A stretch of 61,430 nucleotides of DNA from an uncultured Granulosicoccaceae bacterium (lineage in GTDB: Bacteria > Pseudomonadota > Gammaproteobacteria > Granulosicoccales > Granulosicoccaceae): positions 1-61,430 of the forward strand of contig CALKXD010000165.1 of NCBI GenBank assembly GCA_938003855.1, given 5' to 3'. The position numbers were made by a program, and so were the translations under genes. Below are positions 36,309 through 45,253 of this stretch, one piece after another. The notes under the pieces were generated by a model. It was not told where the DNA came from and made no database searches. It worked only from the letters and a program-made list of their open reading frames with translations. Each line of letters opens with the position of its first letter. Within the stretch, counting starts at the first letter, position 1.

Positions 36309-36986
36309 TTAAATGGCCGCCAGACCGCTAGCATGCTTGCTTAGCGGGCCTTTTTCCGCGACCACAAAGCTCAGCCCTCCCTGAAAATATCGGGTGTGGG
36401 CATTAACAATCGAAAAACCGGCGTCACGTAACTCACCAACCAGTTCATCAAGACTCACGAACCGCCCCTGCGGGAGTGCCGCCAGCCGTCGATTGTAATC
36501 TGCAAAGCTATCCCAACCCGGGTACAACAGCCACTCGCGCGAGGCTTGATGCAGCAGCGAGTGAATGTCCAGCTGATCATTGGCAGTCGCCAGAACCAGA
36601 CGTCCACCGTCAACCAACAGGCTATGCAAGTGGCGCAACACCAACGCGGGATGGTCCCAGCTATAATAACTCTGCAGTGAAACCGCCGAGTGAAACTCCC
36701 CGCTCACTTCCTCTATCTTGCTACGCTGCACCTTGAACTGCGGCTGATCCAGTCGCCTCAGAGTCTCTAAGCCCAGCTGAACCATAGACTCGCTATAGTC
36801 TACCCCGAGATAGCCCGTCACCGGATCACAATCGGCAAGGTAGGGTGCAAGTTTGCAAGGCCCGCAACCACCGTCGACAACCTGGCCATAGAGGTAACCG
36901 GCAGCCGCGCTATACATCTGCGACTGAAAACTGGTTGTCACCGGTGCAAACACCGGTGCGTAGGTGTCCCATGTCAGTTGAGTCAT
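36309..36986 (-). CDS. SAM-dependent methyltransferase
   Basis: 225 residues, class I Rossmann methyltransferase. Motif I is VVDGGCGPCKLAPYL (about 36-50) and motif II is GYLGVDYSESMVQLGL. Motif post-I/III is represented by VSLQSYYSWDHPALVLRHLHSLLVDGGRLVLATAN. The start overlaps the upstream acyltransferase gene stop (ATGA), so they are translated together. The substrate is unknown. Given the partner, the acyl product or its acceptor may be methylated; this is an inference. Confidence 0.78.
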   Translation of the reverse strand: MTQLTWDTYAPVFAPVTTSFQSQMYSAAAGYLYGQVVDGGCGPCKLAPYLADCDPVTGYLGVDYSESMVQLGLETLRRLDQPQFKVQRSKIEEVSGEFHSAVSLQSYYSWDHPALVLRHLHSLLVDGGRLVLATANDQLDIHSLLHQASREWLLYPGWDSFADYNRRLAALPQGRFVSLDELVGELRDAGFSIVNAHTRYFQGGLSFVVAEKGPLSKHASGLAAI

Positions 36987-37711
36987 GCTAATTCTCCTAG
37001 ATTACTGAGTAAATGTTTCAAGTCAGACTGGCCCTGACCGAGCTTTTCAAAAAAGTACGATGGCGTGCGTTTTATATCCCAACGCAGATTACGGCAGCCC
37101 GCAGGAGCATCGTCACTGGGTAGAGGAATCGCACCAAAAAGCCGTTCGTAATAGGGTGCGTGATTCTCACGCACCTGCAAAAGATAAACATCGATACGAC
37201 AAGCCACCGCCAGTTGATAAATGGCTCGAAGAAACGGACCACGCAGCTTTGACCCGCGCTTTAGGGAAAACCGGCCCGGTTCGGCCATAAGCAGCCCGCG
37301 CTGACGATACCGGGCAAACTCCGCCGGTATAGAATCTGCCACCGCCAACCCGTCGGTAGAATCGAAGCAAACGCGAAGTGCTCCGTTTACCACACCATTC
37401 TTCTGCCTCGAAAAAAACAACACCGAGTGCTGATCGTACTTATCCAGCAATGAAATCGGATACTCATACTCCTGCTCCAGGTAGTCATTCAGACAGAGCA
37501 GCTTGGCTTGCAGAAACAACTGATAGGCCTTATCGTTGGCCGAGGTACTGTAATGAACCTGCTTAAAGATCCCCTCGGACGAGGTCTCAATCTCGATCAG
37601 TACCAGCTCTGATTTACCCTCCGACTCAAGCAGCCATCCTGGTACAGAATTGCGACGTGGCGGACGCACCGTCGGTGAGCGATCAGCCCGTGTTACGGTT
37701 TCTATAGTCAT
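36983..37711 (-). CDS. FeeM/LuxI-fold N-acyl amino acid synthase-like acyltransferase
   Basis: 242 residues from an ATG at 37711 with AGGAG 6 bp upstream. The protein resembles the GNAT-fold autoinducer/N-acyl amino acid synthases. A DKAYQLFLQAKLLCLNDYLEQEYEYPISLLDKYDQHSVLFFSRQKNGVVNGALRVCFDS core is followed by LMAEPGRFSLKRGSKLRGPFLRAIYQLAVACRIDVYLLQVRENHAPYYERLFGA, which matches the late part of FeeM-type enzymes. Such enzymes transfer an acyl group from acyl-ACP to an amino acid or similar amine. There is no LuxR gene alongside, and N-acyl-homoserine lactone is therefore not assumed. The downstream methyltransferase gene overlaps it. Confidence 0.65.
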   Translation of the reverse strand: MTIETVTRADRSPTVRPPRRNSVPGWLLESEGKSELVLIEIETSSEGIFKQVHYSTSANDKAYQLFLQAKLLCLNDYLEQEYEYPISLLDKYDQHSVLFFSRQKNGVVNGALRVCFDSTDGLAVADSIPAEFARYRQRGLLMAEPGRFSLKRGSKLRGPFLRAIYQLAVACRIDVYLLQVRENHAPYYERLFGAIPLPSDDAPAGCRNLRWDIKRTPSYFFEKLGQGQSDLKHLLSNLGELA

Positions 37712-37848
37712 GATATTCTCCTGACAATCTGTGCCCCGAATTTCCAGATCTGTGCAATCCCGGGAACGCGTAAATTGCACAACTGGAAGTGTCGGTACCA
37801 GCCGCCAATCAGAACATGGTCAGCACTTGGCAGTTGTTGTCAAAAGAG

Positions 37849-37868
37849 AAATTCATTCTCGAATTTCG
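37849..37868. promoter_or_regulatory. Inverted repeat in a divergent promoter region
   Basis: GAAATTC (37849-37855) and GAATTTC (37862-37868) are perfect 7-bp arms with a 6-base spacer. They lie between the acyltransferase gene (leftward) and the HTH-like gene (rightward). An operator for the divergent HTH-like protein is a reasonable guess. Confidence 0.45.
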
Positions 37869-37956
37869 TTAAAAAACCATTACCATGACTACCTGAATAC
37901 AGCATTGAGCCGCTCGGAAGTACTCAACTCACACCCTACAAATTCAGGACACAGCA

Positions 37957-38823
37957 ATGTTAACTATGAAAGACGCGTTCAGGGAACTGGAGACATGTTA
38001 TGCAGGATTACGCAGCCACGCTTTTTTCCAGGGAAGCCATATTCACGAGCACGTTCTCAATATAGACGCCAGCTCTTACTCAAAGAAACTCAATGGTCAC
38101 CGCAAGTTTGTTGCCCGTGAACTCAGCGCCCTGGCCCGCTACTTTGACCTGGGTGACAACGGCATGGAGCTGTTTCTAGTCGACTCACCAGAACGGTTTC
38201 GAGAGGAACTGATAACACGGGGCATCGGAAAATACGCTACTGCCCCCGCAGTCCGGCTCAATTCAAGACTATGGGATATGGCGGTTGGCAGTGATGCCAA
38301 ACTGGATTTTCATCGGCTGGAAGAAAGCCCGGTAACACGCGGTGGTTTTGAACTACTACCCACCACAGAGCCCGACGATTTTATCTGCCTGAGTAAAGGG
38401 ACAACCACGCAATTTCAATTCAGCTACCCGGTCGATAGCAGTACAGCCAACTGGTTTCTGCTGATGAATTATCACATCGACACCGAGTCAATCAATATAC
38501 TCAACCCGACGCACGAAGAAGACACACTGGCGTTAAAAACCAGCCCTGTGGTATTTCCCTCCGCAGCACGTGTGAAGATTCATCGGGACACTCATCTAGG
38601 CCACCATCGCCTGTACGGGCTTTCACTGAATGACCCGCAGATAAGCGTGGTTTTCGGAGAACTGGCGCGCTTGCGACATATGCATCACGGACAGCGATCC
38701 GCAGAATCGATCGCCATTAATACCGGCCAGTTAACGCTTGATCAGGATGCTGTAAGGCGGATTCACCAGATGTTGGAAAACAAAGCACTTGCCTGCGCGG
38801 CACTTGACTATACACAAGTATAA
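37957..38823 (+). CDS. Hypothetical protein with possible HTH-like N-terminus
   Basis: 288 residues. Residues 38-70 (ASSYSKKLNGHRKFVARELSALARYFDLGDNG) read like the second half of an XRE-type helix-turn-helix, as in 'SKKLNGHR ... LARYF'. The middle and end (FELLPTTEPDDFICLSKGTTTQFQFSYPVDSSTANWFLLMNYHIDTESINIL) look like a soluble beta-rich sensor domain. Whole-family identity is unknown. Being divergent from the acyltransferase and methyltransferase genes, with a repeat between, it may regulate them. It could equally be a non-regulatory enzyme, as the HTH match is weak. Confidence 0.6.
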   Translation: MLTMKDAFRELETCYAGLRSHAFFQGSHIHEHVLNIDASSYSKKLNGHRKFVARELSALARYFDLGDNGMELFLVDSPERFREELITRGIGKYATAPAVRLNSRLWDMAVGSDAKLDFHRLEESPVTRGGFELLPTTEPDDFICLSKGTTTQFQFSYPVDSSTANWFLLMNYHIDTESINILNPTHEEDTLALKTSPVVFPSAARVKIHRDTHLGHHRLYGLSLNDPQISVVFGELARLRHMHHGQRSAESIAINTGQLTLDQDAVRRIHQMLENKALACAALDYTQV

Positions 38824-38876
38824 AATGCAAGGCGCAGCCGGACTCGCGCGCTGTTCAGCACCAGCAACTTTGCGGT

Positions 38877-39356
38877 TTATTTAACGCGATAAAAATACCG
38901 CACGTATTTCCAGTTGGAACTCTGTGTGACAATGAGATTGCCATTATCGTAGAGATAGCTAGACATCACCGAGGATCTGGTAACAGCGCCGTTTCTTTTA
39001 TTGTATTCCAGAGCATTTAGCGTAAATACGTGACCTTCGGCCAGCCCCTGCGGTATGTGGCCGGATATCCAGGTACTGCCGGTATACCACTTGTTATCTT
39101 TGCATTCATCATCAAGGGTGATCGACAAGAGACTGCCTTGATGGTCAATCGACACCTTCAATGCCTGTAGTTTTTCACGCGAATCACACCTGGCTCCGTA
39201 GAACACCCACGATCCAGACAGATCAAGTGTGGTCGATGCCTTGCTGTCAGGCTCACTACCGGAAATAATCTGACTTTGTGCAGCATTTGACGCTATCAGC
39301 AGAAGACAAACAACCGACACCATGGACACAAACGGTCTGACCTTTGAACGGATCAT
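38877..39356 (-). CDS. Small secreted protein, paralogue B
   Basis: 159 residues: signal peptide (SMVSVVCLLLIASNAAQSQ) then IISGSEPDSKASTTLDLSGSWVFYGARCDSREKLQALKVSIDHQGSLLSITLDDECKDNKWY and a beta-rich end (SSYLYDNGNLIVTQSSNWKYVRYFYRVK). It shares the S-GSEP, GLW/GSWxxYG-C, VxxDHxxSLLxxTL and C-x-K/D-x2-Y positions with the neighbouring protein, so the two are tandem paralogues. The ATG overlaps the stop of that gene (ATGA). Two conserved cysteines probably form a disulphide. Function unknown. Confidence 0.65.
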   Translation of the reverse strand: MIRSKVRPFVSMVSVVCLLLIASNAAQSQIISGSEPDSKASTTLDLSGSWVFYGARCDSREKLQALKVSIDHQGSLLSITLDDECKDNKWYTGSTWISGHIPQGLAEGHVFTLNALEYNKRNGAVTRSSVMSSYLYDNGNLIVTQSSNWKYVRYFYRVK

Positions 39357-39802
39357 TTCTGTGCGCTCCTGACCATCAGGTATCGTCTGTCGGGGTAGCG
39401 TGCCTGATACATCATGATTAGCTGCTCCTGCTGATACACTTTGCCAATGCGGATTTTGGAGTCACTTGGCGACCCGTCTCTGGCGTTATAGACAACGCGC
39501 TGAAAGAGTATTTGATTGGTCGATTGATCCAGCCAGCCAGTCATGTAGATCTTATTGACATAGTAGTGATCTTTCTCGCAGGCGGATTCAAGCAGCGTCA
39601 CGGCAAGAAGTGACTCGTGATGGTCCACCCGCACTACCGCCTCATTGGCGATATCGCCGCACGGCCAGCCATACAGTTTCCACAAGCCATTGAGACCGGA
39701 CGGTACTACGGCGGCGGTAACCGGTTCACTGCCAGCAACAACCTGCGCGCTGGCTTGTGCAGCAGAAAACACCATTAGAAACACAATAAAAAATGACTTC
39801 AT
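39353..39802 (-). CDS. Small secreted protein, paralogue A
   Basis: 149 residues from the ATG at 39802, chosen over 39826 because GGGAAG sits just upstream and the signal peptide MKSFFIVFLMVFSAAQASAQ follows directly. The body (VVAGSEPVTAAVVPSGLNGLWKLYGWPCGDIANEAVVRVDHHESLLAVTLLESACEKDHYYVNKIYMTGWL) is similar to the next gene's product. They form a two-gene set downstream of a TPR-CHAT gene in the same direction, separated by about 280 bp, so a functional link is possible but not certain. No family recognised. Confidence 0.65.
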   Translation of the reverse strand: MKSFFIVFLMVFSAAQASAQVVAGSEPVTAAVVPSGLNGLWKLYGWPCGDIANEAVVRVDHHESLLAVTLLESACEKDHYYVNKIYMTGWLDQSTNQILFQRVVYNARDGSPSDSKIRIGKVYQQEQLIMMYQARYPDRRYLMVRSAQK

Positions 39803-40079
39803 CACTACTTCCCGGTAAGCGCTCATTGGCGCATCAGTGAGTCACCACATTTGCAAAACCCTACCAGTCTTTTGCAAAAGGTAGAATACAAACCCAACGG
39901 CTGACCGGCGGGATTGCCTGGCGTCAGCGTTATTCCCTGCCTTGCCGACTCACAGCCGCAATTCTGGATGAGTATCTGCTGACATTCAAACACACAGGTC
40001 GCACCGGCAACCGCACGCTCTCCATGCAAAATTAACACAGACGATCATGACTCGCCAACTGCCAACGCCGCTCGATAAC

Positions 40080-42938
40080 TTATCGCCACAATCCATAAAG
40101 CGGCCAATGGTGGCTGTGGTCGGCAATTGCCTCTATTTGAGCTTGCCGCAGCGCTAACGATACCCGCCCGGTGGACCGCAGATGTTTGTATAGACTCGCA
40201 GAGAAGTTTATGTTGTCGGTGTCCTCCACCGGGCTGAACGTGGCGACAACGGCCCCCACGCCGGATGATAGAAATAATTCTGCCAGCGACAGCGAAGATC
40301 CGGACTCGCTATCGGTCGTGTCAACGCCTGCGCCGGACAAGCCGGAGTTGCAAATACCCAGGAACAAAAAACCGACACCGCGCCAATTCATAGAATCGTC
40401 GAAGAGCTCCTGCAACGATAACTGCCGACCGTCCGACAGCAACAAGCGCGACTGATCCGGTTGATGCGATACGTGATCGTAGTGATTGCAAACGTGCACG
40501 ATGCCCGGCGCCCGCGGCAGTGCTCCCGCCAGTGACAGCCCGTCGAGTTGACGATCCGTTAACGCACGGCGAATGGGGAATGTCCGGGCTATCTCACTGC
40601 GCTCCCTGTCCGCCATCAGACGGCGCCCCCCTGAGCCATAGTCATTGGTGCCCAGAAACAGGACACTGCAATCACGCACATCAGGCTCAGTTACCGGCGA
40701 AAAACGATACTGGTAACTGATCGGCAGGTGCTCAACGAGAAACCGGCTGCCATCGTGCAACGCTGCAAACGGCAGGTAACGAAGCACATCGCACACCGTG
40801 ATACTTAGCGCTTGTCCGGTATCGAGCCAGCGCTCAAGCGGCGCGATCAATTGCTTGTACAGCTGCCCGGCACAGCTGTGCCAGTTATCTTTCTCGATTA
40901 TTTTGTGTCGACACTCATACACCAGTGACCGCAGCCGGCTGACACTAATGCTCAACGGTATCGTCTCAGAGCGAGTAGCCGTCGTGACCGATGCCATAAG
41001 ATTCACGCCATCGCTCCAGTAATCAAGCCGACTTCCCTCCATGCCCGGCGACAGGCTTTTGCGGGTAACGGGCCGCAGTTGATTGTCCGGCGCGACCGGC
41101 CTGACCCACGAATCGATTATTTCTGCGTAGACACTTTCCTGCAAAGCGTCGGGTAACGGGTGCCCATCAAGAAGCTTCCCGCTCACGGCGTCACACGCAC
41201 GATCCCACTGCTCTGTCTGCTGACGCTCTGCACCGGTCAGGGCAACCAGCTCAGTGGCCTCGCTGCCGAACTGCCAGTCGATTTCGCGCAAGGCAGGGTA
41301 TCGCCAATAGGAGGCCAGTCGCCGTCGCCCACCGCGTACCACATGTGCCTCCGGTAGCCGGGCGCTGGCAACAAGGTGATGCTCCAGAACTTCGAAAGGG
41401 TGCACCAGTCGACTCGACAGGCGCCGCCTCTGCGCGGCTGAACTAAACAGCGGCGCTCGTAGTGTTGAAATTTCCAGGCAAGCCCGCTTTGACCACAATA
41501 CCGCGTCAGTCAGCCGGCCCCTTCTGGCATCGTAGCTGGCAGCCAGCGACAGAACACGCCACCGATACCATTTATCGATGTAGCCTAGACCACGAAGCAA
41601 CAGTGGCACCAGCGAATGCAGTTTCACCGACAATGCCGGCAAACTGACCAGCAACTCACCATAGGTTAACAGCAGCACACACCATTCGCGCTCCAGCGTG
41701 TCCAGCGTCAGACCCGCAACGGGTGTCTGCGCTTCCAGGTACTGCACCGCCGGTTGCGGGCCGTTGCGGCGCGCCTTAATTTCAGCCATTAACTGAAAAT
41801 AGAGAATACGGTATTCGGAAATACCGCCCTGCTCAACCTCGGCCAGTGCCATGTCCAGTGCATTAAGCGCCTCGCGCGCCTGATCAGGGTCAGCGCTATC
41901 ATCGGCCGCCATCGCCTCAACGGTTAGCTTATTAAGATCAAACAGAGCACCCGCCGGCACCACACTCAGGTGCTCTATATCCGACATCGTCGCAAGCGCT
42001 GTTTCTGTATCGCCCACCAGCATGCTGAAGCGGGCGGAGCGAAGCAGCAGGTTCCCGCGAAGGCTCAGTGATTCGTCGTCATCATAAAAAACCATCAGCG
42101 CTTTATGGATATAGGCAATAGCGCGATTCATGTCTCCCAGACGGCTGTAGGCAAGGCTCTGCGATGACGCAAGGCGAAGTTTCTGATCATTAGTACGTGC
42201 CAGCTCACCAGTCCGGCACTCATCAAGCAGCTGCATAGCTTCTGTGATCTGGTAACTGTCCAGCAGCACGTTCGCCAGCTGAACCGACAGGGTAAACCGC
42301 TCGCCCTCATATTGATCAACAACACTGTCGCCAAGCAGCGCTCGATACTGCGCTGCGCTTTCCTGGCACCGGTCCAGATACAGAAGGAAAAGCCCGCGGT
42401 TCTTTTTCGCCGTAAATACCTTAAATGCCAAGCCGGGATCACCCGCCACGCTATGCGACTGAAACTGACTCGCGTATCGCAACGCCTTGTCACACCAACT
42501 CAACGACACCTCAAACGAAACGTCTTTGATATACCAGTTCGCACTGGATACCTCTAGACAGGCATCCACCAAGTAGTCGATTTCATTTTCTGTAGGCCTG
42601 AAAAATCCGGCGGCTGATCCGGCATAGCGAGCCGCCACTCGAAACGGATTTTTGATACCAGTCAGTCGTTGCACGACAGCAGCGTGTGCGGTCAGAAATT
42701 TTGCGCTCTGCAGGTGGGCCACACCGGCTTCAAACGTTGTCGAGCCAGAGGCACCTTCAACGTCACTGCGGCGCCGCTCCAACTCAATATAGCGGGTAAA
42801 TATCTGCAGGTGATGTTCTGAATCCGATGCTTGCACCTTGTTCTTCCAACGTTGCACTGTATTGCCTGGCCGGGTACCGTCAACCGCCGTCGTACCTGCA
42901 CGGGGACGACGGAGACTAACCTTCGGTGTCGCTGCCAC
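40080..42938 (-). CDS. TPR-CHAT caspase-like protease
   Basis: 952 residues from a GTG at 42938. The first 600 residues are helical repeats of TPR type (LSWCDKALRYASQFQ ... ANVLLDSYQITEAMQLLDECRTGELARTNDQ ... LGDMNRAIAYIHKALMVFYDD). The last 300 residues are a CHAT domain. Near the end, IVHVCNHYDHVS holds the presumed catalytic His819, and FLFLGICNSG the catalytic Cys863; the late segment SSGVGAVVATFSPVEDTDNINFSASLYKHL is also typical. TPR-CHAT proteases cleave specific target proteins on sensing a signal, for example in CRISPR-associated and other defence systems. No obvious substrate is in the window, except possibly the downstream secreted genes, which would be in the wrong compartment. 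Confidence 0.85.
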   Translation of the reverse strand: MAATPKVSLRRPRAGTTAVDGTRPGNTVQRWKNKVQASDSEHHLQIFTRYIELERRRSDVEGASGSTTFEAGVAHLQSAKFLTAHAAVVQRLTGIKNPFRVAARYAGSAAGFFRPTENEIDYLVDACLEVSSANWYIKDVSFEVSLSWCDKALRYASQFQSHSVAGDPGLAFKVFTAKKNRGLFLLYLDRCQESAAQYRALLGDSVVDQYEGERFTLSVQLANVLLDSYQITEAMQLLDECRTGELARTNDQKLRLASSQSLAYSRLGDMNRAIAYIHKALMVFYDDDESLSLRGNLLLRSARFSMLVGDTETALATMSDIEHLSVVPAGALFDLNKLTVEAMAADDSADPDQAREALNALDMALAEVEQGGISEYRILYFQLMAEIKARRNGPQPAVQYLEAQTPVAGLTLDTLEREWCVLLLTYGELLVSLPALSVKLHSLVPLLLRGLGYIDKWYRWRVLSLAASYDARRGRLTDAVLWSKRACLEISTLRAPLFSSAAQRRRLSSRLVHPFEVLEHHLVASARLPEAHVVRGGRRRLASYWRYPALREIDWQFGSEATELVALTGAERQQTEQWDRACDAVSGKLLDGHPLPDALQESVYAEIIDSWVRPVAPDNQLRPVTRKSLSPGMEGSRLDYWSDGVNLMASVTTATRSETIPLSISVSRLRSLVYECRHKIIEKDNWHSCAGQLYKQLIAPLERWLDTGQALSITVCDVLRYLPFAALHDGSRFLVEHLPISYQYRFSPVTEPDVRDCSVLFLGTNDYGSGGRRLMADRERSEIARTFPIRRALTDRQLDGLSLAGALPRAPGIVHVCNHYDHVSHQPDQSRLLLSDGRQLSLQELFDDSMNWRGVGFLFLGICNSGLSGAGVDTTDSESGSSLSLAELFLSSGVGAVVATFSPVEDTDNINFSASLYKHLRSTGRVSLALRQAQIEAIADHSHHWPLYGLWR

Positions 42939-43286
42939 CGGGGCAATAGTTACCGATGTTTCAATCGTACCGGTCGACAGTGTTGCACGGCTGACCTGTA
43001 AACTAAACCATGCAGCTACTACTGCGGCGGCAACTATTTTCCCCCTGGCCTGCTGTCGACACCCAACGACGCAATCCAGCGCGATAGTATTACCCCGTTA
43101 CCGACACCGCAATTAAGATAGACTTCAACGAGCGTGCGGTTGTCCAGTGTCGAAAACACGGCATAACACAGACACTCTGACTCGCTTTACCGCTACGCTA
43201 CTGCGCCACCCGTGCGGACCGGATTTGCACAGAATCCATTTGCTGTTGTTTACGTAAAAAATTATCACAGGAACCGGGAATCCATC
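42939..43286. other. Intergenic region between divergent genes
   Basis: It separates the leftward TPR-CHAT gene and the rightward deacetylase-family gene. No gene-like frame other than the N-terminal extension of the latter, which I reject because GGGAA lies right before the ATG at 43287. No confident promoter boxes or hairpins. Confidence 0.4.
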
Positions 43287-44141
43287 ATGCTTTTGCATCC
43301 GATCAAATGGCCGGGCAACGCAAAATGCGCTGCCGCAATCACCTTCGATATCGACGCAGATTCACTGATACGCGATGCCCGCCGTGACGACGGCCAATTG
43401 CGCCTGCAGGCGATATCGATGGGCCAGTATGGACCTACCGTGGCGGTCCCGCGAATTCTCGAAACCTACCGTCGCCTGCAACTCACACAAACGTTTTTTA
43501 TGCCCGGCTGGGTTATGCAAAATTATCCCGACACAGTAGAAGCTATTCTGAAAGCGGGGCACGAAATTGGTCACCACTCATGGCGACATGAAGACCCGAT
43601 GAACCACAGCGACGACGAGGAAGCCGAGCTGTTCGGTCGAGCCATGGACACACACCTGAAGTTGACCGGCAGGCACCCTCGCGGCTATCGCGCTCCGGTC
43701 TATAGCATCACCCCCGCCATCGTCGACAGGCTCATCGCACACGACTTTCTGTATGACAGCTCTATGATGGCAGACGATCTCCCCTATCTGGTTGAAACAG
43801 CGACCGGCAGCCTGATTGAAATGCCACCTCACTGGGGTACTGACGACTGGCCGCCGTTCGCACACTTTGCCGAAATAAACTACCTGATGCCGGTACGCGG
43901 GCCGTCAGCCGGCATAGCACCTTTCCTTGAAGAATTTGACGCTATGTACGAAGCAGGCGGATTCTGGATGCCGGTATTGCATCCGTTTTTAACCGGAAGA
44001 CTGGCACGCTGGCGGGTTATTGAGCGCTGGCTGGAGGCAACAGTCGGGCAAGGCGATGTCTGGTTTGCGACACTGGAACAGATTGCCACACATGCACGTG
44101 GAATCACCGACACACTCAGACGCGTGTCGATCAACCGCTGA
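43287..44141 (+). CDS. Polysaccharide-deacetylase-family (NodB fold) amidohydrolase
   Basis: 284 residues. The NodB catalytic motifs are present: TFDIDAD (Asp21, Asp23) and HEIGHHSWRHE with His97 and His101, followed by GYRAPVYSITPAIVDRL and a late PVLHPFLTG with a further His. No signal peptide, so the substrate is cytosolic or taken up. This subgroup includes PuuE-type allantoinases and cyclic-imide hydrolases as well as PgdA-like peptidoglycan deacetylases; I cannot decide which. It faces the ABC transporter genes at 44168-48245 (convergent, 26 bp apart), so it may act on the imported nitrogen compound. Confidence 0.8.
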   Translation: MLLHPIKWPGNAKCAAAITFDIDADSLIRDARRDDGQLRLQAISMGQYGPTVAVPRILETYRRLQLTQTFFMPGWVMQNYPDTVEAILKAGHEIGHHSWRHEDPMNHSDDEEAELFGRAMDTHLKLTGRHPRGYRAPVYSITPAIVDRLIAHDFLYDSSMMADDLPYLVETATGSLIEMPPHWGTDDWPPFAHFAEINYLMPVRGPSAGIAPFLEEFDAMYEAGGFWMPVLHPFLTGRLARWRVIERWLEATVGQGDVWFATLEQIATHARGITDTLRRVSINR

Positions 44142-44167
44142 CACTGCGACAATCAAATACCGTGTTT

Positions 44168-45253
44168 TTATTGCGGCAACATATGGGCGCTGGCACTCTG
44201 CCAGCTTAAAAAAAACGTCCCGCCACTGGTATGATCCAGCGTCACCAGCTCACGCTCCTGAAGCTGCACTTTGAGTTCGTCGCCATCGGCAGTTTCCAGA
44301 AACAAGGTAACCACCGACCCGATAAATTCTTCCGAAATTAACGAACAGGCAACGGTGTTTTCAGCGTCACCGGGTGTGCGGGATATCTCTACCAGATCGG
44401 CGGCGATCACAAACGTGATGTCAGCCCCGGCTGCGGGGATGCGACCTTCATCGGCGATAACGGAAAACTGCCCCATCGCTGACTCCACCGACACCCGGCG
44501 CGCTTCGATAGCACTTACTTTGCCGCTGACAATATTATTGCGGCCAACAAACTCTGCCACAAAGCGATTGGCAGGCTCGCGGTAGATATCACGAGGCACC
44601 GCAGTTTGCGCCACCTCGCCATCAGACATAATCACGACACGATCCGCCATCGCGAAAGCTTCTGACTGCGAATGCGTAACGTACACAAAGGTGATGCCTA
44701 GCTCGCGCTGTAGTTTGGTGAGCACCGACTGCATGCGTATCACCAGGTGGGCATCCAGCGCTGACAATGGCTCGTCGAGTAACAATAACCGCGGCTCCGT
44801 CACCAGCGATCGGGCAAGAGCCACACGTTGACGCTGCCCCCCCGAGAGCGTCTCCACATTGCGCCCGGCAAATTCGGCCACGCCAAGCCGGTCCAGCCAA
44901 TCCATTGCTTTTTCTCTTCTGACGGCAGCGTCCTGATTGCGCATTTTCAGTCCGAACTCTACGTTTTCACGCACATTGAGAAACGGAAACAACGCCAGTG
45001 ACTGCCACACCAACGGGGTGTCGCGTTCGTGTGGCCTGACATCGTTCATCAACTGACCATCAATATAAATCGAGCCTTCGGTCGGTTTATCGAGGCCTGC
45101 CAGCATACGCAGTGTGGTGGTCTTACCACAGCCGGACGGTCCCATGATGGCGATAAACTCACCCGGATCAATACTGAGATCCATGCTTTTGACGGCAACG
45201 AAATCACCAAATCGCTTGGCAACCCGTTTAAATTCGACTAGCGGGTTGCTCAT
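44168..45253 (-). CDS. PotA-like ABC transporter ATPase
   Basis: 361 residues. Walker A is GPSGCGKTT (about 39-47), the signature is LSGGQRQRVALARS, and Walker B is LLLLDEPLSALDAH; a TOBE-like C-terminal domain follows. The Q-loop reads VWQSLALFPFLNV. The subfamily is that of spermidine/putrescine and other PotABCD/Fbp importers. The ATG at 45253 overlaps the permease stop (ATGA). It energises the permeases encoded upstream. Substrate: polyamine-like or another organic cation/amine, by similarity only. Confidence 0.88.
   Translation of the reverse strand: MSNPLVEFKRVAKRFGDFVAVKSMDLSIDPGEFIAIMGPSGCGKTTTLRMLAGLDKPTEGSIYIDGQLMNDVRPHERDTPLVWQSLALFPFLNVRENVEFGLKMRNQDAAVRREKAMDWLDRLGVAEFAGRNVETLSGGQRQRVALARSLVTEPRLLLLDEPLSALDAHLVIRMQSVLTKLQRELGITFVYVTHSQSEAFAMADRVVIMSDGEVAQTAVPRDIYREPANRFVAEFVGRNNIVSGKVSAIEARRVSVESAMGQFSVIADEGRIPAAGADITFVIAADLVEISRTPGDAENTVACSLISEEFIGSVVTLFLETADGDELKVQLQERELVTLDHTSGGTFFLSWQSASAHMLPQ

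Noticed and set aside
39823-40038. A 71-residue leftward frame overlapping the start region of secreted paralogue A
   Set aside because: Cys-rich but without export or domain pattern. The true start of the neighbour is at 39802, so the ATGA-type overlap is incidental.
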